Part shown: positions 12,177 through 24,500 of the stretch, one piece after another
Numbering within the stretch: the first letter of the stretch is position 1
Layout: every line of letters starts with the position of its first letter
Assembly (NCBI RefSeq): GCF_036588685.1
Contig: NC_086382.1
Coordinates: 77,597,999-77,661,998, forward strand
DNA from: Mytilus trossulus
Lineage: Eukaryota > Mollusca > Bivalvia > Mytilida > Mytilidae
Direction: 5' to 3'
DNA length: 64,000 nucleotides
The notes under the pieces: generated by a model
What the model saw: the letters and a program-made list of their open reading frames with translations, nothing else
Told to the model about the DNA's origin: nothing
Database searches by the model: none
Made by a program: the position numbers and the translations under genes

Positions 12177-13270
12177 ACAAGAGTGCACACACTGAAAAGT
12201 CTCGCCTTCTTTATTTATAATTGATATTATGTAGATAGAACTAAATATAAAGCTCTTTTAAAACTGTCACATAAACTTAACATGAACCTAGATAACTAAA
12301 CATTGACCAATGAACCCTGAAAATGAGGTCAAGGGCAGATTAACCATGCCAGGAGGACATGTACAGCTAACAATTCTTCCATACAACAAATATAGTTGAC
12401 CTATCGCTTATAGTTTAAGAAAAACAAACCAAAACACAAAAAAGTCAACACTGAGCAATGAACCGTGAAAATGAGGTCACGGTCAAATAAAACCTGAACT
12501 ACTGACATAAAGATCGTAAAATATTTCCATACACCAAATATAGTTGATTTATGGCATATAGCATTAGATAAAAACATCCAATCTCAAAAACTTTACTTTG
12601 ACCACTGAACCATGAAAATCAGTTCAAGGATAGATGACATCTGCCCGCTAGACATGTACACCTTACAATAATTCCATACAACAATTATAGTAGACCTATT
12701 GCATAAGGTATGAGAAAAACAGACCAAAACACGAAAAATCTAACTTTAACCACTGAACCATGAAAATAAGGTCAAGGTCAGATGACACCTGCAAGTTGGA
12801 CATGTACACCTAACAGTCCTTCAATACACCAAATATACTAGACCTATTGCTTCTAGTATCTCAGATATGGACTTGACCACCAAAACTTAATCTTGTTCAC
12901 TGATCCATGAAATGAAGTCGAGGTCAAGTGAAAACTGTCTGACAGACATGAGGACCTTGCAAGGTACATACATACCAAATATAGTTATCCTATTACTTAT
13001 CATAAGAGAGAATTTAACATTACAAAAAATTTGAACTTTTTTTTCAAGTGGTCACTGAACCATGAAAATGAGGTCAAGGACAATGGACATGTAACTGACG
13101 GAAGCTTCGTAACATGAGGCATCTATATACAAAGTATGAAGCAGCTAGGTCTTCCACCTTCTAAAATATAAAGCTTTTAAGAAGTTAGCTAACGTCGTCA
13201 CCGCCGACGTAGACGCCGGATCACTATCCCTATGTCGAGCTTTCTGCAACAAAGTTGCAGGTTCGACAAA
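12177..13270 (+). mobile_element. Bivalve dispersed element with about 150-bp internal subrepeats
   Basis: It starts AAGAGTGCACACACTGAAAA and ends at GAGCTTTCTGCAACAAAG followed by TTGCAGG, with a CTGCAAC/GTTGCAG hairpin near the 3' end. Between these, about six diverged blocks repeat the order CACTGAACCATGAAAAT, GAGGTCAAGG, GACATGTACA, CCAAATATAGTTGACC. The opposite-orientation relative is at 41092-41860. It is non-coding. Confidence 0.65.
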
Positions 13271-15599
13271 AATTGAGAATGGAAATGGGGAATGTGTCAA
13301 AGAGACAATGACCTATTATCAATATCTTCAAGAATAACGAAAAGTGCAAAAAACTTATAATTTGAGTGAATTCTATACGTCCAACTATAAGTCTGCATAA
13401 TATCACCAGATCAAAACAAAATTTGAAAATGATCCGTCAAAACAATAAACCAAATATCAAATCAATATCTTCAAGCATGAGGAACAAAATGTTGAAAACT
13501 GATTTGCCTGATTGATAGATGGACAGATAGATGGATGGACTGATAGATGACAGAATGTTAACCTAAAACTCCCTATGACTGCATGGGTAGGGGACTAACA
13601 ATAGGATAGAGGGGGCAATAATATTTCTAAAAACATTTTAAACAATTATACTTCAGATACTTTTTTTTTTATTTTTTCATATCATGATTTATTTTACAAT
13701 TCCATAGATCACATGCCTTTGACAAGTGATTAATCACCTGACCTTGACATATAAATATTACCTATTCATGTTGTTACTTTACAATATCACAACCTTCATT
13801 GGTTAAATGTTTTAAATAACATTATAAACATATTTTCATTTTCAATATATAACACTGGAAATCTTTTCATTAGGTACTGATAATATACATCCAGTGATAT
13901 ATTCTGAATCCAAACCTCAATAAAATAGTTACAATCTCTTAATTTATAAACGTAGGTAGTGCAAATTTAATTTAGCAAGAAACATTGATTTGATTCAACA
14001 AACCTGTCCTTTAAGTTACAACATAAGGTTTTACTGCTCATGGTTTTCAAAAGTTAAATAAGCAGCATAAAAGAATAGAAAAACTTATATAGAAAAAAAA
14101 CCAACAACAGCAGACAGACAGAATGGTTCAATCTTGATACAAATAAACAAATAAAAAACACATGACATGTAAAGTCATTACACACAATGTATAAATAAAC
14201 ATAGAATAAAAATAGAATTACATAAAATCATCATAAAAATAATTATTTGAATGTCACAAACTTAACAGCAAAAGGTTTTATCACAATTTTTAAATACTGA
14301 TTAAAAATATTACATGTAAGAAAAATACATAATACATTTGTAAATGAAATACCAAAAAAGATAAAACATTTCTAAAGTCTAAAATTGCTGTCTATTTTGT
14401 TGGGTGACCCTTGATAAGCATGTGAATACAGTCATCTACAATAATATTGTGGCTTTTTCTTTTTTGTTTTGCGTTTCTTACTGAAATAAGCATATAAACT
14501 ATGATATATTTATATAATAAAGTAACACCCATAAATAGTTAAGAAAAGGATATTCTTGCATAACTTGTTAGTTAGAAATTGGTTTCAAAATCAGCAAATT
14601 TGTGCAAAAAGCAGCATACAAAATTTGTTTATCATGAATAATAAACAGTGAAATTTGACTACCCTATTTCTGTGACAATAAACAGTAAACCTAAAACCAC
14701 CCTGTTTCTATAACAGTAATAAATTTTACATATAAAGGATGCTTCTTTAGACATTTCTATTATGGTTTGTTTTGTGTTTTCAAAAACTTCTCTACAGACG
14801 AAAAACAAAACTAGAGAAGTTCTGAAGAAAATACTATTGACAGGATTTCTGAAGAGAGGTAGGTTAAAGCTTGATGATTAGGAAAGTATATAATGAACAT
14901 CAACCAAAAATATAACTTTTATAATGTAAATGTTGGGTTTAAAACTCAACTCTGGAGGTCTTATGTTAGATAAACTGGGGTTTTTTCATCCTCTTTTAAT
15001 CTTAATAAAGTATCATTTCTATTTTTAATAAACATTCCCTTTACATAAAACATATTATAAAATGAAGATTTCCTTATATTGCACATAAATAACTGCAGTA
15101 TATAAACATAAATATGCAAATAAATATAAGGAATATATACACAAACATATAAACTTTCTAAAATTGTATTTAAGTATATCATTAAGAAATAAATATTAAA
15201 AGAAAGTTTACGAATAATTGTATATTGTGTGGCAGATTACACAAACCAGCCAGATAATGCCATGTGATGTTACTAACCTGCATGTAAGCAGATATTATTA
15301 TCTAATTAGGGGGCAATTTCGTGGAAAAGAATGTAAAAATGTCAACTTATGGTTTTTTTAATATTGAAATTTGAACTCTGTATATATAAGACTAGTAAAG
15401 TGTCCGTAAATTAAAGACACAAGAACAATATAAAATCAGTAAAAATATAACATCCATTTGACACATGTCTTTATAAGATACAAAAACATTCACATAATAA
15501 TATAAAATGTAAGTTTTCAGCAACTTATATTTTACTGAACAATTTAGTTTGTCTAATTATAACTGCCACATACCATCTCTCACTCATTTATAACTCTAC
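13271..15599. other. Gene-free AT-rich stretch downstream of SAXO4
   Basis: A family A fragment is at 13272-13310 (GAGAATGGAAATGGGGAAT). The rest is AT-rich and may include the SAXO4 3' UTR, read on the minus strand below 15600. A possible alternative SAXO4 terminal exon was weighed and rejected (see rejected items). Confidence 0.4.
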
Positions 15600-18500
15600 T
15601 CAAAACACTGTTAAACTCCTGTTCATTTTAGCATCATGTGTATGGTCATCATAAAACACATCTCTGGCTTTCATACTCCTATAAATACATAAATGTGTAT
15701 GTGAAACCTCTCTTTAATAATATTGTAAAATAAAATAAATATAAAATATTTGTTTGTTGGAACTTTTGAAGTTATTCCCTTGTTTGTTGATATTTCCCTG
15801 ATAATATTCCATTTTCTCTGGTGTCTAATAAGTTTTGATGAGTGTTTCAATTTACCTAGACTTAGCATATTTCTGATACCACCTATTTACACTAATTCCA
15901 TTTCAGATAATTTGCACTTATCAAATTTTAAGTCAGCATTTCTTTGAAATATGACCATTGAGCCTTGTATAAGCTTTGACGTTAACTCTAATAATATATT
16001 TAATACAAGGCTCAATGGTCATATTTAACTAGTAGTTTACTAGCCCATACAACTTGATTTTGATATCTTATGATTGCTACAAATGATTAATTCTGGCTTT
16101 CTGTCCAGCCTTCCAGGTATTCTGTATGTTTCAGCCATTGAAATAAAATAGAGAAAGGAAATGGGGAATGTGTCAAAGCGACAACAACCAGAGCAGACAA
16201 TTGCAACAGCCAAAGGCCACCAAAGAGTCGTCAATGTAGGAAGAATTCCCCAACCCGTAGGTGTCCTTCAGCTGTATACTCTTTGTTGCAATCATACCAC
16301 ATCTTCTTTTTTTATATCTTATGTTGCCCATTACTTACCTTGCTACATATGGCTCGAGTCTTCTGAGAGTATCTGTGCTATGTATATCTTGACCATAAGA
16401 ATGGACAGATGTACTCTTGGTAAATCCATCTGGTTTTTGCCGTTGTATTTCCCCACGAGTATGACCTTCACGATCTTTTCCTACAGGTGTGGGATCTGGA
16501 CCAAACCTAAAAATAGATTGGTTATATAATTAAGCTACGTGTGTTTTCAATATAGTTCTCATATCAATATGTTTTTAAGAATTGTCCAATCCTAAAATCC
16601 ATAAAAGCAGGAGTGCACATGCCAAATATTATGCCTGCTTTACTTATCATAATTGAATTTATGTTGAAGTTTAATGTTGAAGTCTGTAATATGAAGGTTT
16701 TACTTTATAGAAATCTTTAGAGGCAATCTCCACTTGACCTATGACATAGAAGTGCTGCCAAATGTATAGACATATTACTTGGGGGCATTATGGACTAAAG
16801 CTCATCCCTAGGAAATTATTAATAGTTTCATTGTTACTCTGTATATCTCATAGCCTTACCTGTCATGCAATGAAATTGTAAATCAACTATAATCATTGGT
16901 TGTTACCTTTAACTGTTACCCAGTATATCTGGTAACCTTACCTGGTCATGTAATGTGTTGTAAATCGTCTATAATCATCATTAACAGCTACAAATCTATC
17001 ATTATTTTCACTGTATCCAGATAACTCCTGTTTCCCAACACCAGTTCTCTCCAGACGATCAGCCTCATTTTGACTTGGCCTTTGTTGACCTTTAAATATA
17101 TCTTTTGTAATGCTGAAAAAGACATACAATGATTATATAACTTCAAAAACATTTGTTAGTCTGCTATCAGGAAAACAGAAATATAATCATTGTTCAGAAA
17201 TACCACAACATTGAGAATAAACCAATGAATGGTGAAAATATAATTATTTTACTGTTCTGAAACATTCAAACAAAACCTGATTTTCAGATTACAGAATAAA
17301 AGCAAAAATGACTTGGTATATTAAAATGATTTTTACAGTAATAAGATTTAAATTTGAGGTTTCCAGTAGATAGCATTGCTCTTCCTGGCAGCACTTGTTA
17401 TCAATAGCAATAGGCATGCAGTCTTACTTCATATACATACAAATTTTACCTAGAATTATTGTTTGTAATTGTAATAAAAGTTTTACCTAGAATGGTTGTT
17501 TGGATTTGTCATATTCAGATAATCAGCTGGGTCTGATTTCTTTGTTCTCTGTAATCTGAGACCAGGAATATCATCAGCTCTATCATAAGCCTAAAAATAT
17601 ATTCGTTTACTTTATAAACACATGTAAATTAAACTTAAATATCTATATATCAATCAAATATTACAATAAAGGTATTAAATCCATTGTAATTAATTTAAAT
17701 TCATATCAGGCCCTTGTAATTTAAGAACTTATGTTGGATTTGATTCTATCACGAAATGACCTATTTAATAAATAAATGATTTTTGAAAATTTCTTTGATC
17801 CTATTATAATTATATGTTGTTAGCTGCATTGTCAGCATGTACCAATACTTACATCCAAAGGATTTCTGGGGACATACTATAATTATATGTTGTTAGCTGC
17901 ATTGTCAGCATGAACCAATACTTACATCCAAAGGATTTCTGGGGACATACTATAATTATATGTTGTTAGCTGCATTGTCAGCATGTACCAATACTTACAT
18001 CAATAGGGTTTCTGTGGACATACTATTATTATATGTTGTTAGCTGCATTGTCAGCATGTATCAATACTTTCATCAATAGGGTTTCTGTGGACATACTATT
18101 ATTATATGTTGTTAGCTGCATTGTCAGCATGAACCAATACTTACATCAATAGGATTTCTGTGGACATACTATAATTATATGTTGTTAGCTGCATTGTCAG
18201 CATGTACCAATACTTACATCCAAAGGATATCTGGGGACATACTATAATTATATGTTGTTAGCTGCATTGTCAGCATGAACCAATACTTACATCCAAAGGA
18301 TTTCTGGGGACATACTATAATTATATGTTGTTAGCTGCATTGTCAGCATGTACCAATACTTACATCAATAGGATTTCTATGGACATACAATGGTTTTGCC
18401 TTTTCTCTTGTGAATCCTGTCCCCCTCTCAGATCCTGAAGCCAGGTTTGGTAATGGTTCATCTCCCTTAAAATAAACAATGCAAACTTATATATACAACA

Positions 18501-21500
18501 ATCTCCAATAAAAAGGAAGTAACAGAGTGTTGTTTTACAACAGTTTTTCAAACAGACAGATATTTCACAAACACCGGACAGAACTGAATTTTTCTTCAGA
18601 AATGTAATATTAATGAAAAAGAAACACAATTTTTTTCCTAGAAAATTTACCAGTTAATTTTGGGTATTCAAATTTTTTTTGCAACATGAATTTTCCCATT
18701 GAATGAAGTCATTGTACACAATAGATACTGTTCTCTGTGGAGCTCATTCAAATGGATCTTTAAATTTCAAAGTTTTGAAAACTTTCCCTTAAGACATCAC
18801 CATGACAATTTAACCATTTTTGTTTAGTTACAGACATATAAAGACATTGCTTTGAAATTTAGAAATTGGTTACCAACAATGATATATATTCTCCTTCTGT
18901 GAATTTGCAACCAATTAAGCCATCAAATGTACCTTCTAAGTCTGAGTTCTATTCAAACATTATTGTTGAGTACAACAATCTAAATAATCTGTCTTTCTAA
19001 TTATACTTATCACTTATAAACAGGTCACTTCCAGGCAGAGGTCAGGGGTTTACTGTTGAGTACAACAATCTAAATAATCTGTCTTTCTAATTATACTTAT
19101 CACTTATAAACAGGTCACTTCCAGACAGAGGTCAGGGGTTTACTGTTGAGTACAACAATCTAAATAATCTGTCTTTCTAATTATACTTATCACTTATAAA
19201 CAGGTCACTTCCAGGCAGAGGTCAGGGGTTTACTGTTGAGTACAACAATCTAAATAATCTGTCTTTCTAATTATACTTATCACTTATAAACAGGTCACTT
19301 CCAGGCAGAGGTCAGGGGTTTACTTACATGTGGATATTCTGATCTCAGGAAATCTGTCTTCATTATAGTAATCCCTGTTGGTCTGTGTGTCTGCCATCTC
19401 TGTCAGATAATATATATACCAATTTATTATGACTATGTGTGTGGACATAAATATGATAGTTTAGGGGATAAGCACTTCAAAATGACACACACACACACAC
19501 ATTCCTTGGGAGGATCGATTTTATTTAACAATTAGAAAATTTATAAATACAATTCAATAATCAGTTATCAAGCCAATTTTACAACTTGTATAAACCTGAT
19601 GTTAAGTGGTTGTTATTTGCTGATGTGTTTCATAAGTATTTCTTGTTTTTAATATAGTTTAGACCGTTGTTTTTCCTGTTTGAATGGTTTTACTAGTCAT
19701 TTTTTGGGGCCTTTTATAGCTTGCTGTTTGGTGTGAGCCAAGTTCTGTGTTGATGACTGTACTTTGACCTATAATGATTTACATTTACAAATTGTGAGTT
19801 AAGAGTTGTCTCATCAGCACTCATACTACTTCTTCTAGATCTAAAGGGTATGTTTGTTTTAAACTTAAACTATTTAATAACAAAAAATATGTTACATGTA
19901 AACTTCAACGTTTTTTACCAAGAGTTTAATTTCTGTATATTATAAATTATTGATGAAAATGGACCCAATCAACTTAATTTAAGTCTACTGACTATTTATG
20001 GTTATGTAAAATATCATATATAGGGCTTCCATTATACTCACAGGTCTATCATTCTTATGTGGATCACCTGGGTAATATGTGATTGGTTCTACGTTATAGG
20101 CATGTGTAAATCCTGTACCCTCTGGGTCACCAACAGTCTTCATTGATACATCCACTGAAAAATACAACATAAATAACTTACACAGTTCTAAGCTAACTTG
20201 GGTAGGGCAGTGGAATCATTGACTTCACAAAGTTCATACAAGTGATCAGATCAGGGAACGAGGTGGGGTGTTCACTAGCAGAATATCTGTTACCCTAAAT
20301 GAAAGTAAACTAAAACACTGAGTAAATCAACAGTAAAAAGGTAATTATGGTCATATAGCTATTTATATTTTCTCAAAATAATTGTCCACTGATTTTTTTA
20401 GTTGTACATTTTGTATTTCAACCCTTATATCATTCACCTTGACAAAGTAACCAATCTGTAAACTGAAAGTCAAAGTTATGTGACAAAGTAACCAATCTGT
20501 AAACTGAAGGTCAAAGTTATGGCACAAAGTAACCTATCTGTAAACTGAAGGTCAAAGTTATGGGACAAAGTAACCAATATGTAAACTGAAGGTCAAAGTT
20601 ATGGGACAAAGTAACCAATCTGTAAACTGAAGGTCAAAGTTATGGGACAAAGTAACCAATCTGTAAACTGAAGGTCAAAGTTATGGGACAAAGTAACCAA
20701 TCTGTAAACTGAAGGTCAAAGTTATGGCACAAAGTAACCAATCTGTAAACTAAAGGTCAAAGTTATGGGATAAAGTAACCAATCTGTAAACTGAAGGTCA
20801 AAGTTATGGGACAAGGTAAATCAATTTTAAAGTATTATATATCCTTGATGTTGAAATTCAACAAGTCTTTCAAAAAAGTTTTTTAGTGACCATTTATTCA
20901 ATATCGATTCAATATTGTTCAGTTACTCAATGAGGAATTGTTATTCTGTTACTTTAATATTGACTTTCTTAACTGTACAATATTTGTATCAGAAAATCAG
21001 AAACCTATCATTGTTAGATAAATAATTGAATATCATGTTAGTACTTACTTCTATCTGGCTGATCTCCCCTGAATCTCTTTGATGTCTCTGATAACATATA
21101 CTGAGGACCCTAAAATGACAAAACATCAGTCAGAACATGTAACATATACTGAGGACCCTAAATGTCAAAACATCAGTCAGAACAGCTCTGTTAAAATGTT
21201 TAACCAGATCAAAATATCCAACTTATCATTAATACCATTTACCTTTTTAAACTTTACTTAACTGTAAACACCTTATCAATAATAGCACCTGTATTTTCTG
21301 ATGCTATTATCATAACACATGCTGGCTTCGAAGGCACTCCATTAGCCCCCATAACTTCTTAAAAGTGGACTGAAACTTTGATTTTACTAGAGCCATTTTT
21401 TTTAATTGTTTTTTTTTCTGAGAAACCTTTTTGCAGTACTTTTTTGCAGTACTTATTTAACATAAATTTAAAATGCAGTCGTTTTATACAGCAAAAAAGT

Positions 21501-24500
21501 AAAGTGGACAAAAAGAGTGTATGTCTATACCCTCATAGCACCCCAGAGAGAAAGGGGTCCAGAGTCATATTAGAAGAGTTAAATGACAAGTAAATTTTGG
21601 GATAAACAGTGTTTTTATACAATGAATATGAACAACTTCACCAGATGGTGTAAGGAATAAAAAAAAATGCTCAAAACACCATGTGCCAAGTCTAGAATTT
21701 CAAAGGTTCAAATACTGGGACTGTTAACAAATCATACGCAAAATATCTTTAACTGTAAGGTCTGGTCTGGACAAGCATGTCTGTCATTAACTTAAGAATA
21801 TCATAAATGATTGTAAGGGTTTGATTTCAAATTAGTCCAACTTATACGAATTCACCCAATATGCATATTATATAATAACAGTGAAAGTTACACTTTTATA
21901 TGAACAGAAGTCAAGTCAGTATAAATATACATCACATGCTGAATACTATCTTTAATGACAGCTATACTGGCAAACAAGTCAACCCATCTGGACATAAATA
22001 AAATAAATGTGAGTAATGTGTATTACTAGTGTACATAGAAGAATATGTGTGTATAAAGTGCATTGCTAGGTATTGGTTGTGTTAAGACTACAAAGTGTGC
22101 AAAACTATAATAAAAGTGCATCAAAAACAATATAAAGTACAGGATTCTACAATTATAAATTGAAATAAGAATGTCATTTGTACATTATAACATTGAAAGA
22201 AATGCAAATTTTCAAGTTTTTTGTACAACTTAATTATAAATATGAATATAAAAAGTAACTAAAATGATTGAAAATGAAACTCACTAACTGAGTCACTGGA
22301 AATTGGAAATTTAACACTCAATACTAGTTAACTGGTTGTACATTACTGTAAGAGACTGGATTTTCAGTGTATTATTATGATATCATCTCTTTCTTAATAC
22401 AAAGAGTACTTGAGTGTAAAAACGTGCCAGTGTCCTCAAGAATCATGAAATTTGATGAGCTTGTAACCGTTTCTTCCAGTGCTGTGTCAAAACATGTGAA
22501 TTGTTGGCCATTAGTCACACCAGCTTTAAAAACTTACATAGCCCTCATTTTCTAATTCTATCGGATCCTTAGCTTGTATTCTATGTAATAAAGGTTTAGA
22601 TCTCGGCAGAATATTGGCTGGTGCAGAGGCAGCCCTAGTATCTATAAATACTGCCTTTACCTACAATAACAAAGTCTAAACATGCAATAAAGATAAGCCA
22701 AAAAAAATTAAAAAGTCTTTGAAGTACAAGATTATATTATCTCCCTTTCTTAAGAAGCAAATCATTCTCCATGAATATAATGTCTATATACAGAAATCAA
22801 AATTTGTAGAAAATCAATGCCAAAAGGTTGTCTGTCGAACTTATATTTAATATACATGTACATCATTTTTCTTCGTCTTCAATTTTTGAAATTATCACTC
22901 AATTTCAGACACCATTTTTGATTTAATTTAATTCAATTGATTCCAGTACAGAAAATTATTTCCTAAATTTCATCTCTCAGTAATAAAACATCATAATAAT
23001 TTAATTCAGTAAATTTGCAGACATATTCACAATGATGTGCATTATTTAAAAATGTTTAACTAGAATAAAGGGAGACAATAATGTAAATACAAAAGTAAGA
23101 AAAAAACAATATATTGGATTTACTGCAAAAACATATATATTTCTTGTAAATCAAAAATGCTTCCTTTACAACTTCCCTTTGATTTTTCTTTTTGTCAACA
23201 GACATGCCAGATGAGGTTAAGTAAATTTAACCAGCATTTTGTATAAATTGGCATCTTATGACAAAGGCTTACTGTAGGTTTTTATAGAGTTTTCATTTCA
23301 TCTTTAAAGTTAAAAAAAAAAAGAAACGGTAAGTGCTATATGCATTATCTCTTTAATCAAAACATGACCAGGTTGTATCAATTTACATTTCAAATCTGTA
23401 ACTGTGTCATGACTATATTTTAAATAATACCATAATCCTTTCTTACAGATGCTTAATATATTGTATCAATTGAATTTTTAATTTTTAAATGTTCTTGCAA
23501 TAAATCCCTCTAATATAAGAGTGTTATTATATATAATATATAGCAAAACCGTACAAATCATTTTACAATAAGTTGTACATGTATGTTGTACCTCCATCAA
23601 AATTATATTGGTACATTTATCTTTATTATTGTGAAAGGAAAATGTGTGGAATTTTCAAAACTGTTTTGCTATATATTATGATTTATAAACTAAAGAGGTG
23701 ATAATATAGTATGTTAAAAGGGTATGTGCTAAAATAATAAAAATCTATTTATAAATTTGTGTACAATATTTATATGTGTGTTGAATAATAACAATAAAAT
23801 ATGTGCAAGTCTTAAACTACTCTAACATGCAGTTCTAAATGTATGATTATTTTGTTTAAGATAAAAAGTAATGCAACAACTATAGGTTGTATTATAGGGT
23901 TGATCTTTCTGATATACAAAGCTGTAGTATCCCATAATTGCATTATGTTATAAGTTTCATACTTAATCCAGTTATTGGAACAGTTTTCTTCTTTCATAAT
24001 ATATCTCACAAACATAATCACAAGTTAAACAATATATATCTTTATGGTAAGCTTGAGACAGTTATACCATTGACTTGATGATTCCAAACAACCTTAAATT
24101 ATATGTCACAAACCGTAGTCTCAAACTATTATATTATTAAGGCTTCTGTAATTAAAATTCTTATAAGAACTAATACAAAGTTCCCTTATGACAACCCCAC
24201 TCCCCTACCCAACTTACATCAGCATCTTTAGAAAATGTGATTGGTTTCTGTCGTACAAATCCTGACCCCACTTGATGGACATTACCAGGTAAAGGTTCTC
24301 TACCACTGTTCTCCTTGTACGGTTGGTAAGCTATCTCTGTTACTGTGTGGTAGTTCTTGGAACAAATATCTCTGTAAATACAAATAACACGTTTTAGAAC
24401 TTAAACAAATTCAAGGGTAAAGACAGTAACTATACAGAATTGAAGAACTAGGTAAAATGTTAAACAGTTATTACTAGGTAAAATGTTAAACAGTTATTAC

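Noticed and set aside
14431-14485. Minus-strand acceptor TTATTTCAG followed by a Lys-rich frame ending in TGA, a possible SAXO4 last exon
   Set aside because: The exon at 15600-15678 fits the phase and matches the PPP1R32 C-terminus (MKARDVFYDD). The Lys-rich piece has no similarity. It could still be an alternative terminal exon.
19811-19835. CTGATGAGAC on the minus strand as another hammerhead core
   Set aside because: No GAAA or stem III follows at the right distance. It is part of the family B repeat.
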